A DNA stretch of 25,087 nt from a virus. Shown piece by piece: positions 6,715 through 15,345 of the stretch. Where the stretch lies: positions 1 to 25,087 of the IMG/VR virus record IMGVR_UViG_3300028590_000084. The stretch is one strand, 5' to 3'. A program made the position numbers and the translations under genes. Under the pieces are notes generated by a model. The model was not told where the DNA came from. It saw only the letters and a program-made list of their open reading frames with translations, and did no database searches. The first letter of the stretch is position 1. The number at the start of each line of letters is the position of its first letter.

Positions 6715-7898
6715 TGGCCAAGGCGACCTACATCCAGACCAACTTCACCGCCGGCGAGCTCACGCCGCGGATGAAGGGGCGCCCGGACGTGGCGCGCTAC
6801 CAGAACGGCGCCGAGACCATCGAGAACGCCATCGTCTCCGTGCATGGCGGTGCCGAGCGGCGCGATGGTCTGCGTTACGTCAAGGAAGCCAAGCTGGGCG
6901 GCCAGCGCCTGGTTGACGTCGCGCGCTATGTGTTCAACGTGGACCAGTCCTATCTGCTGGAGTTTGGTCACCAGTACATTCGGTTCTATTCCAGCAATGG
7001 GGCGCAACTGCTCGACAACAGTCTGAACCCGCTGGAGGTGGTTAGCCCCTACACGGAGGATCAGCTCTACCAGATTCAGCGCAAGCAGGGAGGGGACACG
7101 ATGTTCTTGTTCCACCCGGCCGTGTCCACTCGCCGGTTGCGCCGGCTCACTGGCGCGCAGTGGGTGCTGGATGAAGTGCCATGGGTGGCTGAACCCTTCG
7201 CCGAAATCGGGCACACGCCGGATGCGAAGCTGACGTTGACCGCGGCGACGGTGGGTCCAGGCCGTACCTTCACCACGGTGGCGACCACGGCGCCCGGAGC
7301 ACCAACCATCAACCCGGCCGTTCCGCTCAACGCTGCGGCCAACGTCCATTTCAACGCGCCGGTCAACAACGGGGGCATCGCCATCACCGGCTACGAGGCC
7401 ACATCGAATCCGGGCGGCGTCACTGCCACAGGCAAGTCCAGCCCCATCCGCGTGGCTGGCCTGACCAATGGCGTTTCCTATACCTTCACCGTGAAGGCCA
7501 TCAACCCGGCGGGCACATCAGTGGCATCGGCGCCGTCCAACGCGGTGACGCCGCTGGCATCGCTGCCAGATGCACAATTGACGGTCGCCATCACCCCGTC
7601 CAGCTTCTTCACCGAGGTCCGCAACGGCGCGCGGAACATTGAAGGTCCGACAGCATCGGCCAGCGGTGGCGCTGGACCCTACACCTACGCCTGGACGGTC
7701 ACCGGCGGATCCGGCATCACCATCTTGCGCGGCAATACGCCGCAGGTGCGCATCCAGTCCACGGCGTACGGGCAAATCAACTACGTCACCCTGCGCTGCA
7801 CCGTGACCGATGCGGGCGGGCGAAGCGGCGTGCGCAGCTGCAATGTCGCGGTGTCGCACTACAACCCCGGCGGAAAGTTCGACCCGGAGATGCTCTGA
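6714..7898 (+). CDS. Nozzle-like tail protein, N-terminal part with FnIII and Ig/PKD-like domains
   Basis: A 394-residue protein matching the N-terminal section of the podovirus tail nozzle (tail tubular protein B role): FTAGELTPRMKGRPDVARYQ then NGAETIENAI and a GGAERRDGLRYV segment (residues 11-56), and VSPYTEDQLYQIQRKQGGDTMFLFHP (110-135). The usual protein continues straight into its propeller region; here residues about 193-281 form a fibronectin type III domain (GLTNGVSYTFTVKAINPAGTS at 249-269) and residues about 286-381 a PKD/Ig-like domain (GPYTYAWTVTGG; Cys362 and Cys376). The gene then stops and the missing rest is encoded by the next, overlapping gene in the -1 frame. The added domains are probably surface-exposed and may bind polysaccharide or stabilise the tail. 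Gene is real; the split arrangement is discussed as a finding. Confidence 0.85.
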   Translation: MAKATYIQTNFTAGELTPRMKGRPDVARYQNGAETIENAIVSVHGGAERRDGLRYVKEAKLGGQRLVDVARYVFNVDQSYLLEFGHQYIRFYSSNGAQLLDNSLNPLEVVSPYTEDQLYQIQRKQGGDTMFLFHPAVSTRRLRRLTGAQWVLDEVPWVAEPFAEIGHTPDAKLTLTAATVGPGRTFTTVATTAPGAPTINPAVPLNAAANVHFNAPVNNGGIAITGYEATSNPGGVTATGKSSPIRVAGLTNGVSYTFTVKAINPAGTSVASAPSNAVTPLASLPDAQLTVAITPSSFFTEVRNGARNIEGPTASASGGAGPYTYAWTVTGGSGITILRGNTPQVRIQSTAYGQINYVTLRCTVTDAGGRSGVRSCNVAVSHYNPGGKFDPEML

Positions 7899-9517
7899 TG
7901 GCGAACGAATTCATGCCAGCGGACGTGGGCCGGGACATCATCGGGAACGGCGGTTACGGCACCATCACCGGCTATACCGACGGACAGACCGTCACGGTGA
8001 CCATCATCACTCCGTTTCCGTCGACTGTCGTTGACAGCGGCGACTGGACCATCCTGGGCACGCCGCATGCGCAGTGCACGCCGTCTGCGGCTGACCCGGT
8101 CGGCTCGGTCATCACACTGACCCTGGACATCGCGGGCTGGCGCGCCAGCGACGTTGACAAATTCGTGCAAATCAACGGCGGGCTGTGCCGCATCACTGCC
8201 ATCACCAGTAGCACGCTGGCCAGCGCGGTGGTCGAGTCTGAACTCAACGCGGCCGTGGCGGCGCCGGCACTGTCTTGGACACTGGAGGCTGGCGTCTGGG
8301 GTGGCAACCGTGGATACCCGCGATGCGGGAATATCTACGAGCAGCGCCTGTACGTGGCCGGCTCGCCTGCATTCCCTTTGCGCGTCTGGGGCTCGGTGAC
8401 GGGTGAGTACCTGGATTTCACGCTCGGTAGCCTGGACACAGACGCGATTTCTTTCGACGTGTCGGTTGGCGAGATGAATCCGGTCATGCACTTGGCCAGC
8501 GTACGCGGTCTCATCGCATTGACTACCGGGGGCGAGTTCAGCATCCGGGGCGGCGCCGAGAAGCCCATCACGCCCACCAACGTGCAGGTCAAGGACCAGT
8601 CGGCCTACGGCTGCAGCGATGTGCCGCCCGAGCGCATCGGAAACGAGTTGTTCTTCGGGCAGCGCGCCGGCCGCAAGATTCGGGCGATGTCGTCCAACCA
8701 GTACGACAGCGAGCAGTACAACGCGCCGGACATGGCGGTACTGTCTGAACACATCACCAGGTCAGGCATCACCTGTATGGCCTACCAGGCCGAGCCGGAG
8801 TCGCTGCTGTACGCGGTACGCGGCGATGGCCAGTTGGCGGTGCTGACGGCTGACCGCGATCAGGACGTGTTCGGCTGGACGCGGCAAGTGACGCAGGGCC
8901 GGTTCGAGCGTGTGGCCACGGTGCCGGTCGAGGATGGTTACCGCACGTTTGTGGTAGTGGCGCGCGTCATCAATGGCGAGACCACGCGCTACATCGAGAT
9001 GCTGGACTCGACCCTGAACACCGACTCGGCGCTGACGGGAACCAGCGAGACCGGCACTGATACCTGGTCTGGCCTGAGCCATCTGGAGGGCATGAAGGTA
9101 CGGGTCAAGGGAGATGGCGTGCTTCTGACAGACCGGACCGTCGAGGGCGGACAGATTGTCATCGAACGGCCGGCCAAGACCATCGAAATCGGGCTGGACT
9201 ACGTGACGACCATCAAAACGCTGACGCCCGAGTTCTCAGTGCCAGTCGGGACATTGCAGGGTGCAAAAATCAACCAGTTCAAGGTCAAGGTCCGATTGCT
9301 GGACACCATTGGTTGCGCGGTAAACCTGCAGGAAATTGCCTTCCGACAGTTTGGGGTCGAGGTACTGGACAAGCCACCGGAGTCATTCACTGGCGACAAG
9401 GAGGTGGGTTCGCTGGGCTGGGGTGATGGACAGTCGTTCACCCTCATCCAGCAGACGCTTCCCTACGACTTTCACCTGCTGGCGGTCATCACCAGCTTGA
9501 CGGCCAACGACCCATGA
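7898..9517 (+). CDS. Nozzle-like tail protein, C-terminal part (FCCH repeats and propeller)
   Basis: A 539-residue protein that carries the remainder of the nozzle-type protein. Two repeats of the form DVGRDI..GYGTITGYTDGQTVTV..WTI (residues about 8-52) and DVDKFVQINGGLCRITAIT..WTL (85-129) resemble the FCCH-like beta modules found mid-protein in this family. Then GGNRGYPRCGNIYEQRLYVAG (135-155) and RVWGSVTGEYLDFTLG (162-177), LIALTTGGEFSIRGG (about 205-219) are hallmark segments of the propeller core. The ATG overlaps the preceding stop as TGATG with no strong own ribosome binding site, implying termination-reinitiation coupling so that both chains are made together. The last 4 nt overlap the first acetyltransferase gene. 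It should sit at the distal tail end and gate DNA release. Confidence 0.85.
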   Translation: MANEFMPADVGRDIIGNGGYGTITGYTDGQTVTVTIITPFPSTVVDSGDWTILGTPHAQCTPSAADPVGSVITLTLDIAGWRASDVDKFVQINGGLCRITAITSSTLASAVVESELNAAVAAPALSWTLEAGVWGGNRGYPRCGNIYEQRLYVAGSPAFPLRVWGSVTGEYLDFTLGSLDTDAISFDVSVGEMNPVMHLASVRGLIALTTGGEFSIRGGAEKPITPTNVQVKDQSAYGCSDVPPERIGNELFFGQRAGRKIRAMSSNQYDSEQYNAPDMAVLSEHITRSGITCMAYQAEPESLLYAVRGDGQLAVLTADRDQDVFGWTRQVTQGRFERVATVPVEDGYRTFVVVARVINGETTRYIEMLDSTLNTDSALTGTSETGTDTWSGLSHLEGMKVRVKGDGVLLTDRTVEGGQIVIERPAKTIEIGLDYVTTIKTLTPEFSVPVGTLQGAKINQFKVKVRLLDTIGCAVNLQEIAFRQFGVEVLDKPPESFTGDKEVGSLGWGDGQSFTLIQQTLPYDFHLLAVITSLTANDP

Positions 9518-9990
9518 TTCGCGAGGCCACTGCCGCTGACATCCCGGTAATGCTGTCCTTGGGCCGGGAGATGCATGCCGAATCACGCTACGCAACGCAT
9601 GCATGGGACGACGGCAAGGTCGATGCGTTGCTGCGAGCACTGATAGCCAGCGATGACGGTCTGGCCATGGTGGCCGAGCGGGATGGCGAGGTGGTGGGCG
9701 GTTTCCTTGGTTCAGCGACCGACCACTGGTGCACCGGCGCGCGTCAGTCCTTCGACTACGCCTTGTTCGTGACCGCAGCACATCGAGGCAGCCTCATCGG
9801 CGCGCGGTTGCTGAAGCGGTATGCGCGGTGGGCGGCAAGTCGCGGTGTGCCGACAGACCTGATTGGTCTGGGTATCACCACCGGTGTGGACCTAGCCGCA
9901 AGCACTCAACTGTTTGCCGCGTGCGGGTTCCAGCATGTGGGTCACCTTTTCACCTACGGAGCGCGCGATGCAGGTTCGACTGGCCACTGA
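9514..9990 (+). CDS. GNAT-family N-acetyltransferase, first of a tandem pair
   Basis: A 158-residue GCN5-related acetyltransferase that should move acetyl from acetyl-CoA to an amine; substrate unknown. The order of elements fits GNAT: N-terminal REATAADIPVMLSLGREMH (3-21), strand AMVAERDGEVVGGFLGS (51-67), motif A around FVTAAHRGSLIGARLLKRYA (85-104), where RGSLIG takes the place of the R/Q-x-x-G-x-G/A acetyl-CoA loop, and motif B with TQLFAACGFQHVG (131-143). The pyrophosphate loop is slightly degenerate, so activity is not assured. It overlaps the nozzle gene by 4 nt and the second acetyltransferase by 23 nt. It could act on a virion protein, a host protein or an antibiotic-like amine; context does not decide. 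Confidence 0.82.
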   Translation: MIREATAADIPVMLSLGREMHAESRYATHAWDDGKVDALLRALIASDDGLAMVAERDGEVVGGFLGSATDHWCTGARQSFDYALFVTAAHRGSLIGARLLKRYARWAASRGVPTDLIGLGITTGVDLAASTQLFAACGFQHVGHLFTYGARDAGSTGH

Positions 9991-10408
9991 TGCGGATGTG
10001 CCCGTGCTGGTTACGCTGGGCGAGCGCTTCCATGCGTTCTCCGGCGATGGAGTTCCCTATGACTCAGCCTCGGCGGAGGCCAGCGCACGCGGCCTGCTAA
10101 AGATGGGTTTCGCGCTGCTGGCGCAGGACGCGGGCGGTCCGGTGGGAATGATTGGCGTGGCCGTGGTGCCCCTGTTCTTCAACTTCGGCAAGGCCATGGC
10201 CCAGGAGCTGATGTGGTGGGTGGACGAAGGCGGCCGCGGGGGTGGTGCCGCGTTGGCCTTGCTGAGGCAGGCCGAGATTGAAGCGCGCGGACGTGGAGCG
10301 TGTCGGCTGCAGATGATTGCGCTGGCCGCCTCACCACCGCACGTCGTGCGCATTTACGAACGGCTGGGCTACCAGCACCGCGAAACCGCATTTTCGAAGG
10401 ACCTCTGA
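9968..10408 (+). CDS. GNAT-family N-acetyltransferase, second of a tandem pair
   Basis: A 146-residue GNAT protein. MQVRLATDADVPVLVTLGERFH (1-22) parallels the start of the preceding gene product, followed by FALLAQDAGGPVGMIGVAV (48-66), motif A at WWVDEGGRGGGAALALLRQAE (83-103) with GGRGGGAA as the acetyl-CoA pyrophosphate loop, and HVVRIYERLGYQHRETAFSK (125-144) as the C-terminal motif B. The loop is better preserved than in the first copy. I chose ATG 9968 because upstream in-frame residues belong to the neighbour's coding region and GGAGCG precedes it. The similar N-termini suggest an old duplication. It is followed after 1 nt by the gp14-like gene, so it is expressed with virion proteins. 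Substrate unknown. Confidence 0.84.
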   Translation: MQVRLATDADVPVLVTLGERFHAFSGDGVPYDSASAEASARGLLKMGFALLAQDAGGPVGMIGVAVVPLFFNFGKAMAQELMWWVDEGGRGGGAALALLRQAEIEARGRGACRLQMIALAASPPHVVRIYERLGYQHRETAFSKDL

Positions 10409-10409
10409 T

Positions 10410-10916
10410 ATGGCCTACGCGACCTCCACCTACCTCATCCTGGCGGCATTGGCGGCATCGACAGCCGCCACGATGTACAGCACGGACACCCAGGCCAAGC
10501 AAGCCGAGTCCAACCTCAAGTTCCAGGCCGAGCAGGCCGAAGCCGACGCCCGCGCCGAGGCCGGTGCCGCGCAGGTGGAGGCCATGCGTATCCGCAAGCA
10601 GGCCAAATCCCAGCGCGCTCAGGCAGTGGCTGCAGCAGCGGCGTCAGGCATCGACGTCAATTCGCCCACGGCGCTGAAAATTGACAAGGACATCGCCGCC
10701 AATGCCGAGGAGGACGCCCTGCTGACGGTCATGCAGGGGAGCAACCGCTCCAAGCGCCTCAACCAGCAGGCGCACGCCGATCGCAATGAAGCCTCGGCCA
10801 CGCGGCTGGCGGGGCGGATGAACAACACTGCCACGCTGCTATCCTCCGTTTCCAGCGCCGCAAGCATGGGCGCAGGCGGCGGCTGGAAGAAAGCGGCCGG
10901 CGCGACGGGGGGCTGA
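10410..10916 (+). CDS. Small internal virion/ejection protein (T7 gp14-like)
   Basis: A 168-residue protein with an N-terminal hydrophobic segment (TSTYLILAALAASTAATMYS, residues 5-24) followed by a long Gln/Ala/Glu/Lys helix (about 26-75, QAKQAESNLKFQAEQAEADA) and the segment GIDVNSPTALKIDKDIAANAEEDAL (about 88-112), which is typical of gp14-type internal core proteins of podoviruses. These are packed in the head and ejected first, forming the outer-membrane part of the DNA channel. AAGG upstream of ATG 10410 serves as ribosome binding site. It is immediately followed (2 nt) by the gp15-like gene, the canonical order. Confidence 0.8.
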   Translation: MAYATSTYLILAALAASTAATMYSTDTQAKQAESNLKFQAEQAEADARAEAGAAQVEAMRIRKQAKSQRAQAVAAAAASGIDVNSPTALKIDKDIAANAEEDALLTVMQGSNRSKRLNQQAHADRNEASATRLAGRMNNTATLLSSVSSAASMGAGGGWKKAAGATGG

Positions 10917-10918
10917 AC

Positions 10919-13078
10919 ATGGCACGGATTCCGATGGGCCAGTTTGAGCAGGCGCAGGGCGTGCCGCGTCCGGAGCCTACGCGCATTCGGATGGGCGATG
11001 GTGGCGTCGGCGATGCCATGGGGAACGTGGCCGGTGCACTGGGTCAGGTGGCGCAGGACCTCTATCGCGTCCAGCAGCGCGATCGCGAAGAGGCGGAGAT
11101 GCTGTCTCGGGCCAAGGCGCAGAACGCGGCGCTGGATGATGAGATGGCCCAACGCGCCATCGTGGACGACATCCGCACGCGCGTGGCTGACCGTTCACTT
11201 CCCTACGAAGGTGCCGCTGAAGAATTGCAAACGCGCCTGAGCACCCGCGAGCCGACCGCCATCGAAGGTTTGGACGCGGTCGGGCAGGAGAACTATCAGC
11301 GTGCATTGGCGCGCAATCGGTTCGTGTCTACTGAAGCCGTGGATGGCTTGGTGCTCACTGCCCGCCGCGCTGACATGAAGGGTCAGCGGCTGGCAACCCG
11401 CGACCACTTGGGCAAGATGGCCTCAGACCCCAACGCGGACGTGGACAAGCTCGTGCGCGCCGGATCGGAGCTGCGCGCCTTGGCCGAGGCAGGTGGCGAT
11501 GTCGCCGGGTTCGACAAGGAGCAGCAGGATTTCGCAGACCGCGTCTACAAGGACAATGCCAGCGCCCGCCTGGTGGCAGGTCGTGACAGCTTCGAATCGC
11601 TGAATTCTCTGGAGCGGGACCTGACGCAGGAGGGCGGACGCTACCACGGAAAGCTTGACGCCAGCGCCACCAATACGCTGCTGTCTCAGGTCCAAGTGCG
11701 CAAGGCCCAGCTCGAAGCCAAGGCCGAAACCGCTGCACGCAAAGGCGAGGCCGCCGCCGACCGCGTGCTGACGGCATTCGAAAAGCAGGTCTCCAGTACC
11801 TTGCCGGCGCCGACGGAAACGATGTTGGAGTGGACCGAGACCATGAAGCTCGGCACGCACGAACAGCAGACGCAATTTCGCCAGTTGCTACAGGACGAAA
11901 TCGAGGTTCGGCAGCTGCTTGGCCAGCCACCGGCGGAGCAGCGCGCCGCGTTGGTCGCGCTGCAGGCCAAACAGCGCACCGAGGGCGCTACCGTCCAGCA
12001 GCAGGCCAATGCCAAACGAATGGAGGCAGCGGTCAACGCAAACCTGAGAGACTTGCGAGAACAGCCACTGGTGGCTTACCAACGCCAGACCGGTGAAGTG
12101 GTGGCGCCCCTGGATGTGGCGGCGCTGGCGGCCGGGAACGCCGCGGCCGTGCAGGGCCAGATTGCCGCGCGACTGGACACCCTGCGCGCGATGCGCGGCC
12201 AATACGGGAGCGAGGTTGGCGATGCCATCCTACTGCCGCAGGAGGCGGCTCAGTTGTCTTCGGCGCTGGACAAGGCGCCGCCCTCCCAAGCCACCCAACT
12301 GTTCGGCACGTTGTCGACCCTTTTCCCGGATGGCGCCACCTACCGCGCGGCCATGCAGCAGATTGCGCCGGACTCGCCCGTGCGGGCCTACGCGGGCATC
12401 GTGTTTGCCGAGCAGCGCGCCACCACCATAAAGGCTGGCGGCATCTTCCGCGGCGCCGTGAAAGCCCAGGCCGGCGACGTGGCGCGCACGATGCTGGAGG
12501 GCGAGGCGCTGCTCAACAAGTCCAGGGGCGATGTGGTGGCCGACGGCAAGGGTGGCAAGTTCCCCATGCCGGCGCCAGCGGCGATGGCCACTGAAATCGA
12601 GGCGCTGACGGGCAATGCCTTTGCCGGCAGGCCTGGCGCCTACGAAGTCGCTCAGCAGGCCGTGCGCGCCTATTACGCCGGCAGCGCGGCCAAGTCAGGA
12701 GATACCTCCGGAGAGCTGGACCGCGATCGCATGCGCGAGGCCGTGCGTGCGGTGCTGGGCGAGCCAGTGGACATCAACGGTGCCGACGTGTTCCCGCCGT
12801 GGGGCATGGAGGAGGACGCGTTCGTGGACGCCGTGGAATCGCATTGGGCGCAGGTGGCGGAGGCGGTGCCTGCCGGCTTGTCGCGCGATCTGGACGATTA
12901 CCAATTGCGCGCCGGCGGCAGCGGACGCTATTTCCTGGTGGGCGCAGGGGGGGCGTTCCTGACCGATGCCGCTGGCAACCCCGTCCAGATTGACGTGCAC
13001 GCGCCGCTGCGTCCCGTCACACGGGCAACCAAAACCGAGCAGCCCGGAACCTGGAAGGGAGGCGCACGCGGGCTATGA
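10919..13078 (+). CDS. Large internal virion/ejection protein (T7 gp15-like)
   Basis: A 719-residue, largely helical protein in the position and near the length of T7 gp15 (747 residues). N-terminus MARIPMGQFEQAQGVPRPEP is proline-rich, then a long coiled-coil (about residues 38-300, RVQQRDREEAEMLSRAKAQN onward) dominated by Ala, Arg, Glu and Gln. The C-terminal third is more globular, ending with short strands (GSGRYFLVGAGGAFLTDAAG, about 664-683). No enzyme motif is apparent. Such proteins build the periplasmic part of the ejection tube. The ORF ends 4 nt into the transglycosylase gene (ATGA overlap). Assignment is from position, size and fold type; sequence divergence prevents a stronger claim. 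Confidence 0.75.
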   Translation: MARIPMGQFEQAQGVPRPEPTRIRMGDGGVGDAMGNVAGALGQVAQDLYRVQQRDREEAEMLSRAKAQNAALDDEMAQRAIVDDIRTRVADRSLPYEGAAEELQTRLSTREPTAIEGLDAVGQENYQRALARNRFVSTEAVDGLVLTARRADMKGQRLATRDHLGKMASDPNADVDKLVRAGSELRALAEAGGDVAGFDKEQQDFADRVYKDNASARLVAGRDSFESLNSLERDLTQEGGRYHGKLDASATNTLLSQVQVRKAQLEAKAETAARKGEAAADRVLTAFEKQVSSTLPAPTETMLEWTETMKLGTHEQQTQFRQLLQDEIEVRQLLGQPPAEQRAALVALQAKQRTEGATVQQQANAKRMEAAVNANLRDLREQPLVAYQRQTGEVVAPLDVAALAAGNAAAVQGQIAARLDTLRAMRGQYGSEVGDAILLPQEAAQLSSALDKAPPSQATQLFGTLSTLFPDGATYRAAMQQIAPDSPVRAYAGIVFAEQRATTIKAGGIFRGAVKAQAGDVARTMLEGEALLNKSRGDVVADGKGGKFPMPAPAAMATEIEALTGNAFAGRPGAYEVAQQAVRAYYAGSAAKSGDTSGELDRDRMREAVRAVLGEPVDINGADVFPPWGMEEDAFVDAVESHWAQVAEAVPAGLSRDLDDYQLRAGGSGRYFLVGAGGAFLTDAAGNPVQIDVHAPLRPVTRATKTEQPGTWKGGARGL

Positions 13079-15345
13079 GCGATATTTTCGACCTGGACGC
13101 CGATGGCGCGGCCGCGCTGGAAGAAGAGGCCCGACGCAACCCGCTCCGCAAGGAGGACCTGCCCACGCCGGCATGGACAGGCGCAGGCGAGGCGCTGAAG
13201 GGGCTGTTGCGCCCGTCGGCCGGGGCGGGGCGCACGCTGCTGATGGCAGGCGCACCGGTAGCCTCGGCCATCGACGAGGCGGCCCGATTCGGCGACTGGC
13301 TGGGCGGACGGACGGCTGAGCGCGAGGAGCTGGGGCTGGGGCCGACCCGTGTTGGCGCCACCGACTGGTATTTTCGCAACGTCGTGGACCCCATCGGCGG
13401 CCGCGCGACCGATTACTGGACGGCGGACCCGGCCGCCATGGGCTCGGCGTCCAAGGCGCTGAGCGTGGGCTCGAACGTGCTGGGGTCCGTTCCCCAGATG
13501 ATTGGCATGACTGGCACGTTTCTGGCCAACAGCGCCCTCGACCCGGCGGTGGAGCTGATTGACCAGGGGGTGGACACTCAGACGGCCGCGAAGGTCGGTG
13601 GTGTGAACCTGCTAGCCAATGCAGTGGGATTGAAGATTCCCGCCGCCTGGGGCAATACCCTGACGCAACGGCTAGTCACCGGCGCAGGCTCGAACCTGGC
13701 CGTAGGCGCCATCGCTGACGCCGCCAGTAGCGACGCTCTGGACGCGGGCGGCTACGAGGAACAGGCCGCCGGCTACAGCGCCACTGACCCGTACGCACGC
13801 CTGTTGGATGGACTGATGGGCGCCGCGTTCGGCTGGAAAGCGAACGTCGATGCACCACGCGTAGCGCCGGCTCAGCGCGACGCTGTGCTCACCACGCGCA
13901 ACAACGATCACCTGCACCGGCAGACGTTGCCTGGCGAACCAGCGACGGCGGCCGCCGCGCGCGCCCACAGCACCAGCGTGTCGAGCGCTATCGAGCAGCT
14001 GCTGCGCGGCGAGCCGGTGAATGTGGCCGATGCCATCCGCGCGGACGAGTTCGTGATGCGCCCGGAGCTGCAGCGCGCCATGGCGCCACGTCCGGCACAG
14101 GTATCCAGCTACGATGCTTTCCTGGTGGCACTGGAATCGGGCGGCGATGCGAATGCCAAGGCGCGCACCAGCAGTGCCACCGGCTTGCACCAATTCACCA
14201 GCGGCACCTGGCTGCGGACGGTGAAGGCAGCCAAGCCGGCCTGGGCCGAAGGCCTGAGCGAACCTCAGCTCCTGGCCGCGCGTACCGACCCGGCCAAATC
14301 GGTGCAGATGGAACTGGCCCTGCGTACGGCCAATGCATCCGCACTTGAGCGCGCCGGGGTGGAGGCGAATGCCTTCAACCTGTACGCCACCCATCATTTC
14401 GGAGAGGGCGGCGGCGTGAAGTTCGGCAAGGCCGACGGCGACACGCCGATGTCGCGCATCCTGACGCAGGCGCAACTCGACGCCAACGCCTACTTGAAGG
14501 GCAAGACCAAGGCCGAGACCATCGCCAACTGGGCCGAGCGCGCACGCAAAGCCGGCGTCGAGGTGGAGACCGCACCGCTGGCACAAACCCTGGACGAATC
14601 CGCAGCCGAGGTGCCACGACTGACGAACACGGAGGCGGCGGACATCATCGATACCCGGCTGACCCATCTGGATGAGCTGTCTGGCCAGAACCGGATGACT
14701 GACGACATGCTCGCCAACCTGCGCCAGGAAGATGCCGATATCGTGGCTCAGCTGCGCACGCAGGAGCGACGTCAACGCGACAACATCCTGCCGGCGGACC
14801 CGCGTGCTCGGCTCAGCGACCAGCAGGTCCAGACGATGTCCGCGCGCCGGGTGGAAATCCGGCAGGCCATCGAATCGCACCGCGCGGCCGTGGGCTATGA
14901 GAACCAAGCCGTGCAGTTGCGCCAGAGGCTGGACCGCATTGATCGCGACGCCGACCTGGTGCGCCTGGCTGAGAAACTGCGCGAGCCGGCCGCCGCCAGG
15001 CAGTCCACACGCAGGCCCGCCGCCGAGCCATCCAGCCAAGCGCCGAAGGCCGTCACCAAGGACGGGACCAAGACGGCCGCACGGGTCTCACGCCCCGCAA
15101 TTGACGGCGAGGGACCAAAGTCTAAACAGGCCCCGGCAGCGCCAACGCCGATGGACGACCTGTTGCGCACGGCCACTGAACTACCGGCCGCGCAGACCAT
15201 CGCCGGGTTTGATGCCGATGGCTTGCCGACCTACCGACCACTGGCCGATGCCGTTGCTGAGATTCAGGCCGAACAGACGCGCGCGGCCAACGATGCGCAG
15301 GCCTACCACGCAGCCGTAAGCTGCTTCATTCGGATGGGAAGCTGA
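13075..15345 (+). CDS. Internal virion protein with SLT lytic transglycosylase domain (T7 gp16 N-terminal role)
   Basis: A 756-residue ejection protein with a peptidoglycan-cutting domain at residues about 344-455: catalytic Glu354 in FLVALESGGDANAKA, the SATGLHQFTSGTW motif (367-379), and NLYATHHFGEGG (435-446), which is the usual Tyr-x-x-x-H-Phe-Gly signature of SLT transglycosylases. It would open the cell wall locally as DNA enters. The N-terminal 340 residues contain Gly/Ala-rich segments that may be membrane-interacting (about 125-215). The C-terminal 300 residues are charged helix with a Pro/Ala/Lys linker (about 640-690). In T7 the enzyme is fused to the long channel part; here the gene ends with TGATG and a second gene supplies that part. 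Confidence 0.88.
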   Translation: MSDIFDLDADGAAALEEEARRNPLRKEDLPTPAWTGAGEALKGLLRPSAGAGRTLLMAGAPVASAIDEAARFGDWLGGRTAEREELGLGPTRVGATDWYFRNVVDPIGGRATDYWTADPAAMGSASKALSVGSNVLGSVPQMIGMTGTFLANSALDPAVELIDQGVDTQTAAKVGGVNLLANAVGLKIPAAWGNTLTQRLVTGAGSNLAVGAIADAASSDALDAGGYEEQAAGYSATDPYARLLDGLMGAAFGWKANVDAPRVAPAQRDAVLTTRNNDHLHRQTLPGEPATAAAARAHSTSVSSAIEQLLRGEPVNVADAIRADEFVMRPELQRAMAPRPAQVSSYDAFLVALESGGDANAKARTSSATGLHQFTSGTWLRTVKAAKPAWAEGLSEPQLLAARTDPAKSVQMELALRTANASALERAGVEANAFNLYATHHFGEGGGVKFGKADGDTPMSRILTQAQLDANAYLKGKTKAETIANWAERARKAGVEVETAPLAQTLDESAAEVPRLTNTEAADIIDTRLTHLDELSGQNRMTDDMLANLRQEDADIVAQLRTQERRQRDNILPADPRARLSDQQVQTMSARRVEIRQAIESHRAAVGYENQAVQLRQRLDRIDRDADLVRLAEKLREPAAARQSTRRPAAEPSSQAPKAVTKDGTKTAARVSRPAIDGEGPKSKQAPAAPTPMDDLLRTATELPAAQTIAGFDADGLPTYRPLADAVAEIQAEQTRAANDAQAYHAAVSCFIRMGS

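Noticed and set aside
7741-7898. Claim that the nozzle split is a simple frameshift pseudogene
   Set aside because: The first chain ends after a complete Ig/PKD-like fold and the second begins at a fresh ATG in front of a complete FCCH-like repeat, with TGATG coupling. This reads as an evolved junction, although a sequencing indel cannot be excluded.
13672-15039. 455-aa reading frame on the minus strand
   Set aside because: Exact shadow of the SLT transglycosylase gene, whose catalytic motifs are intact. No domain or start signal.
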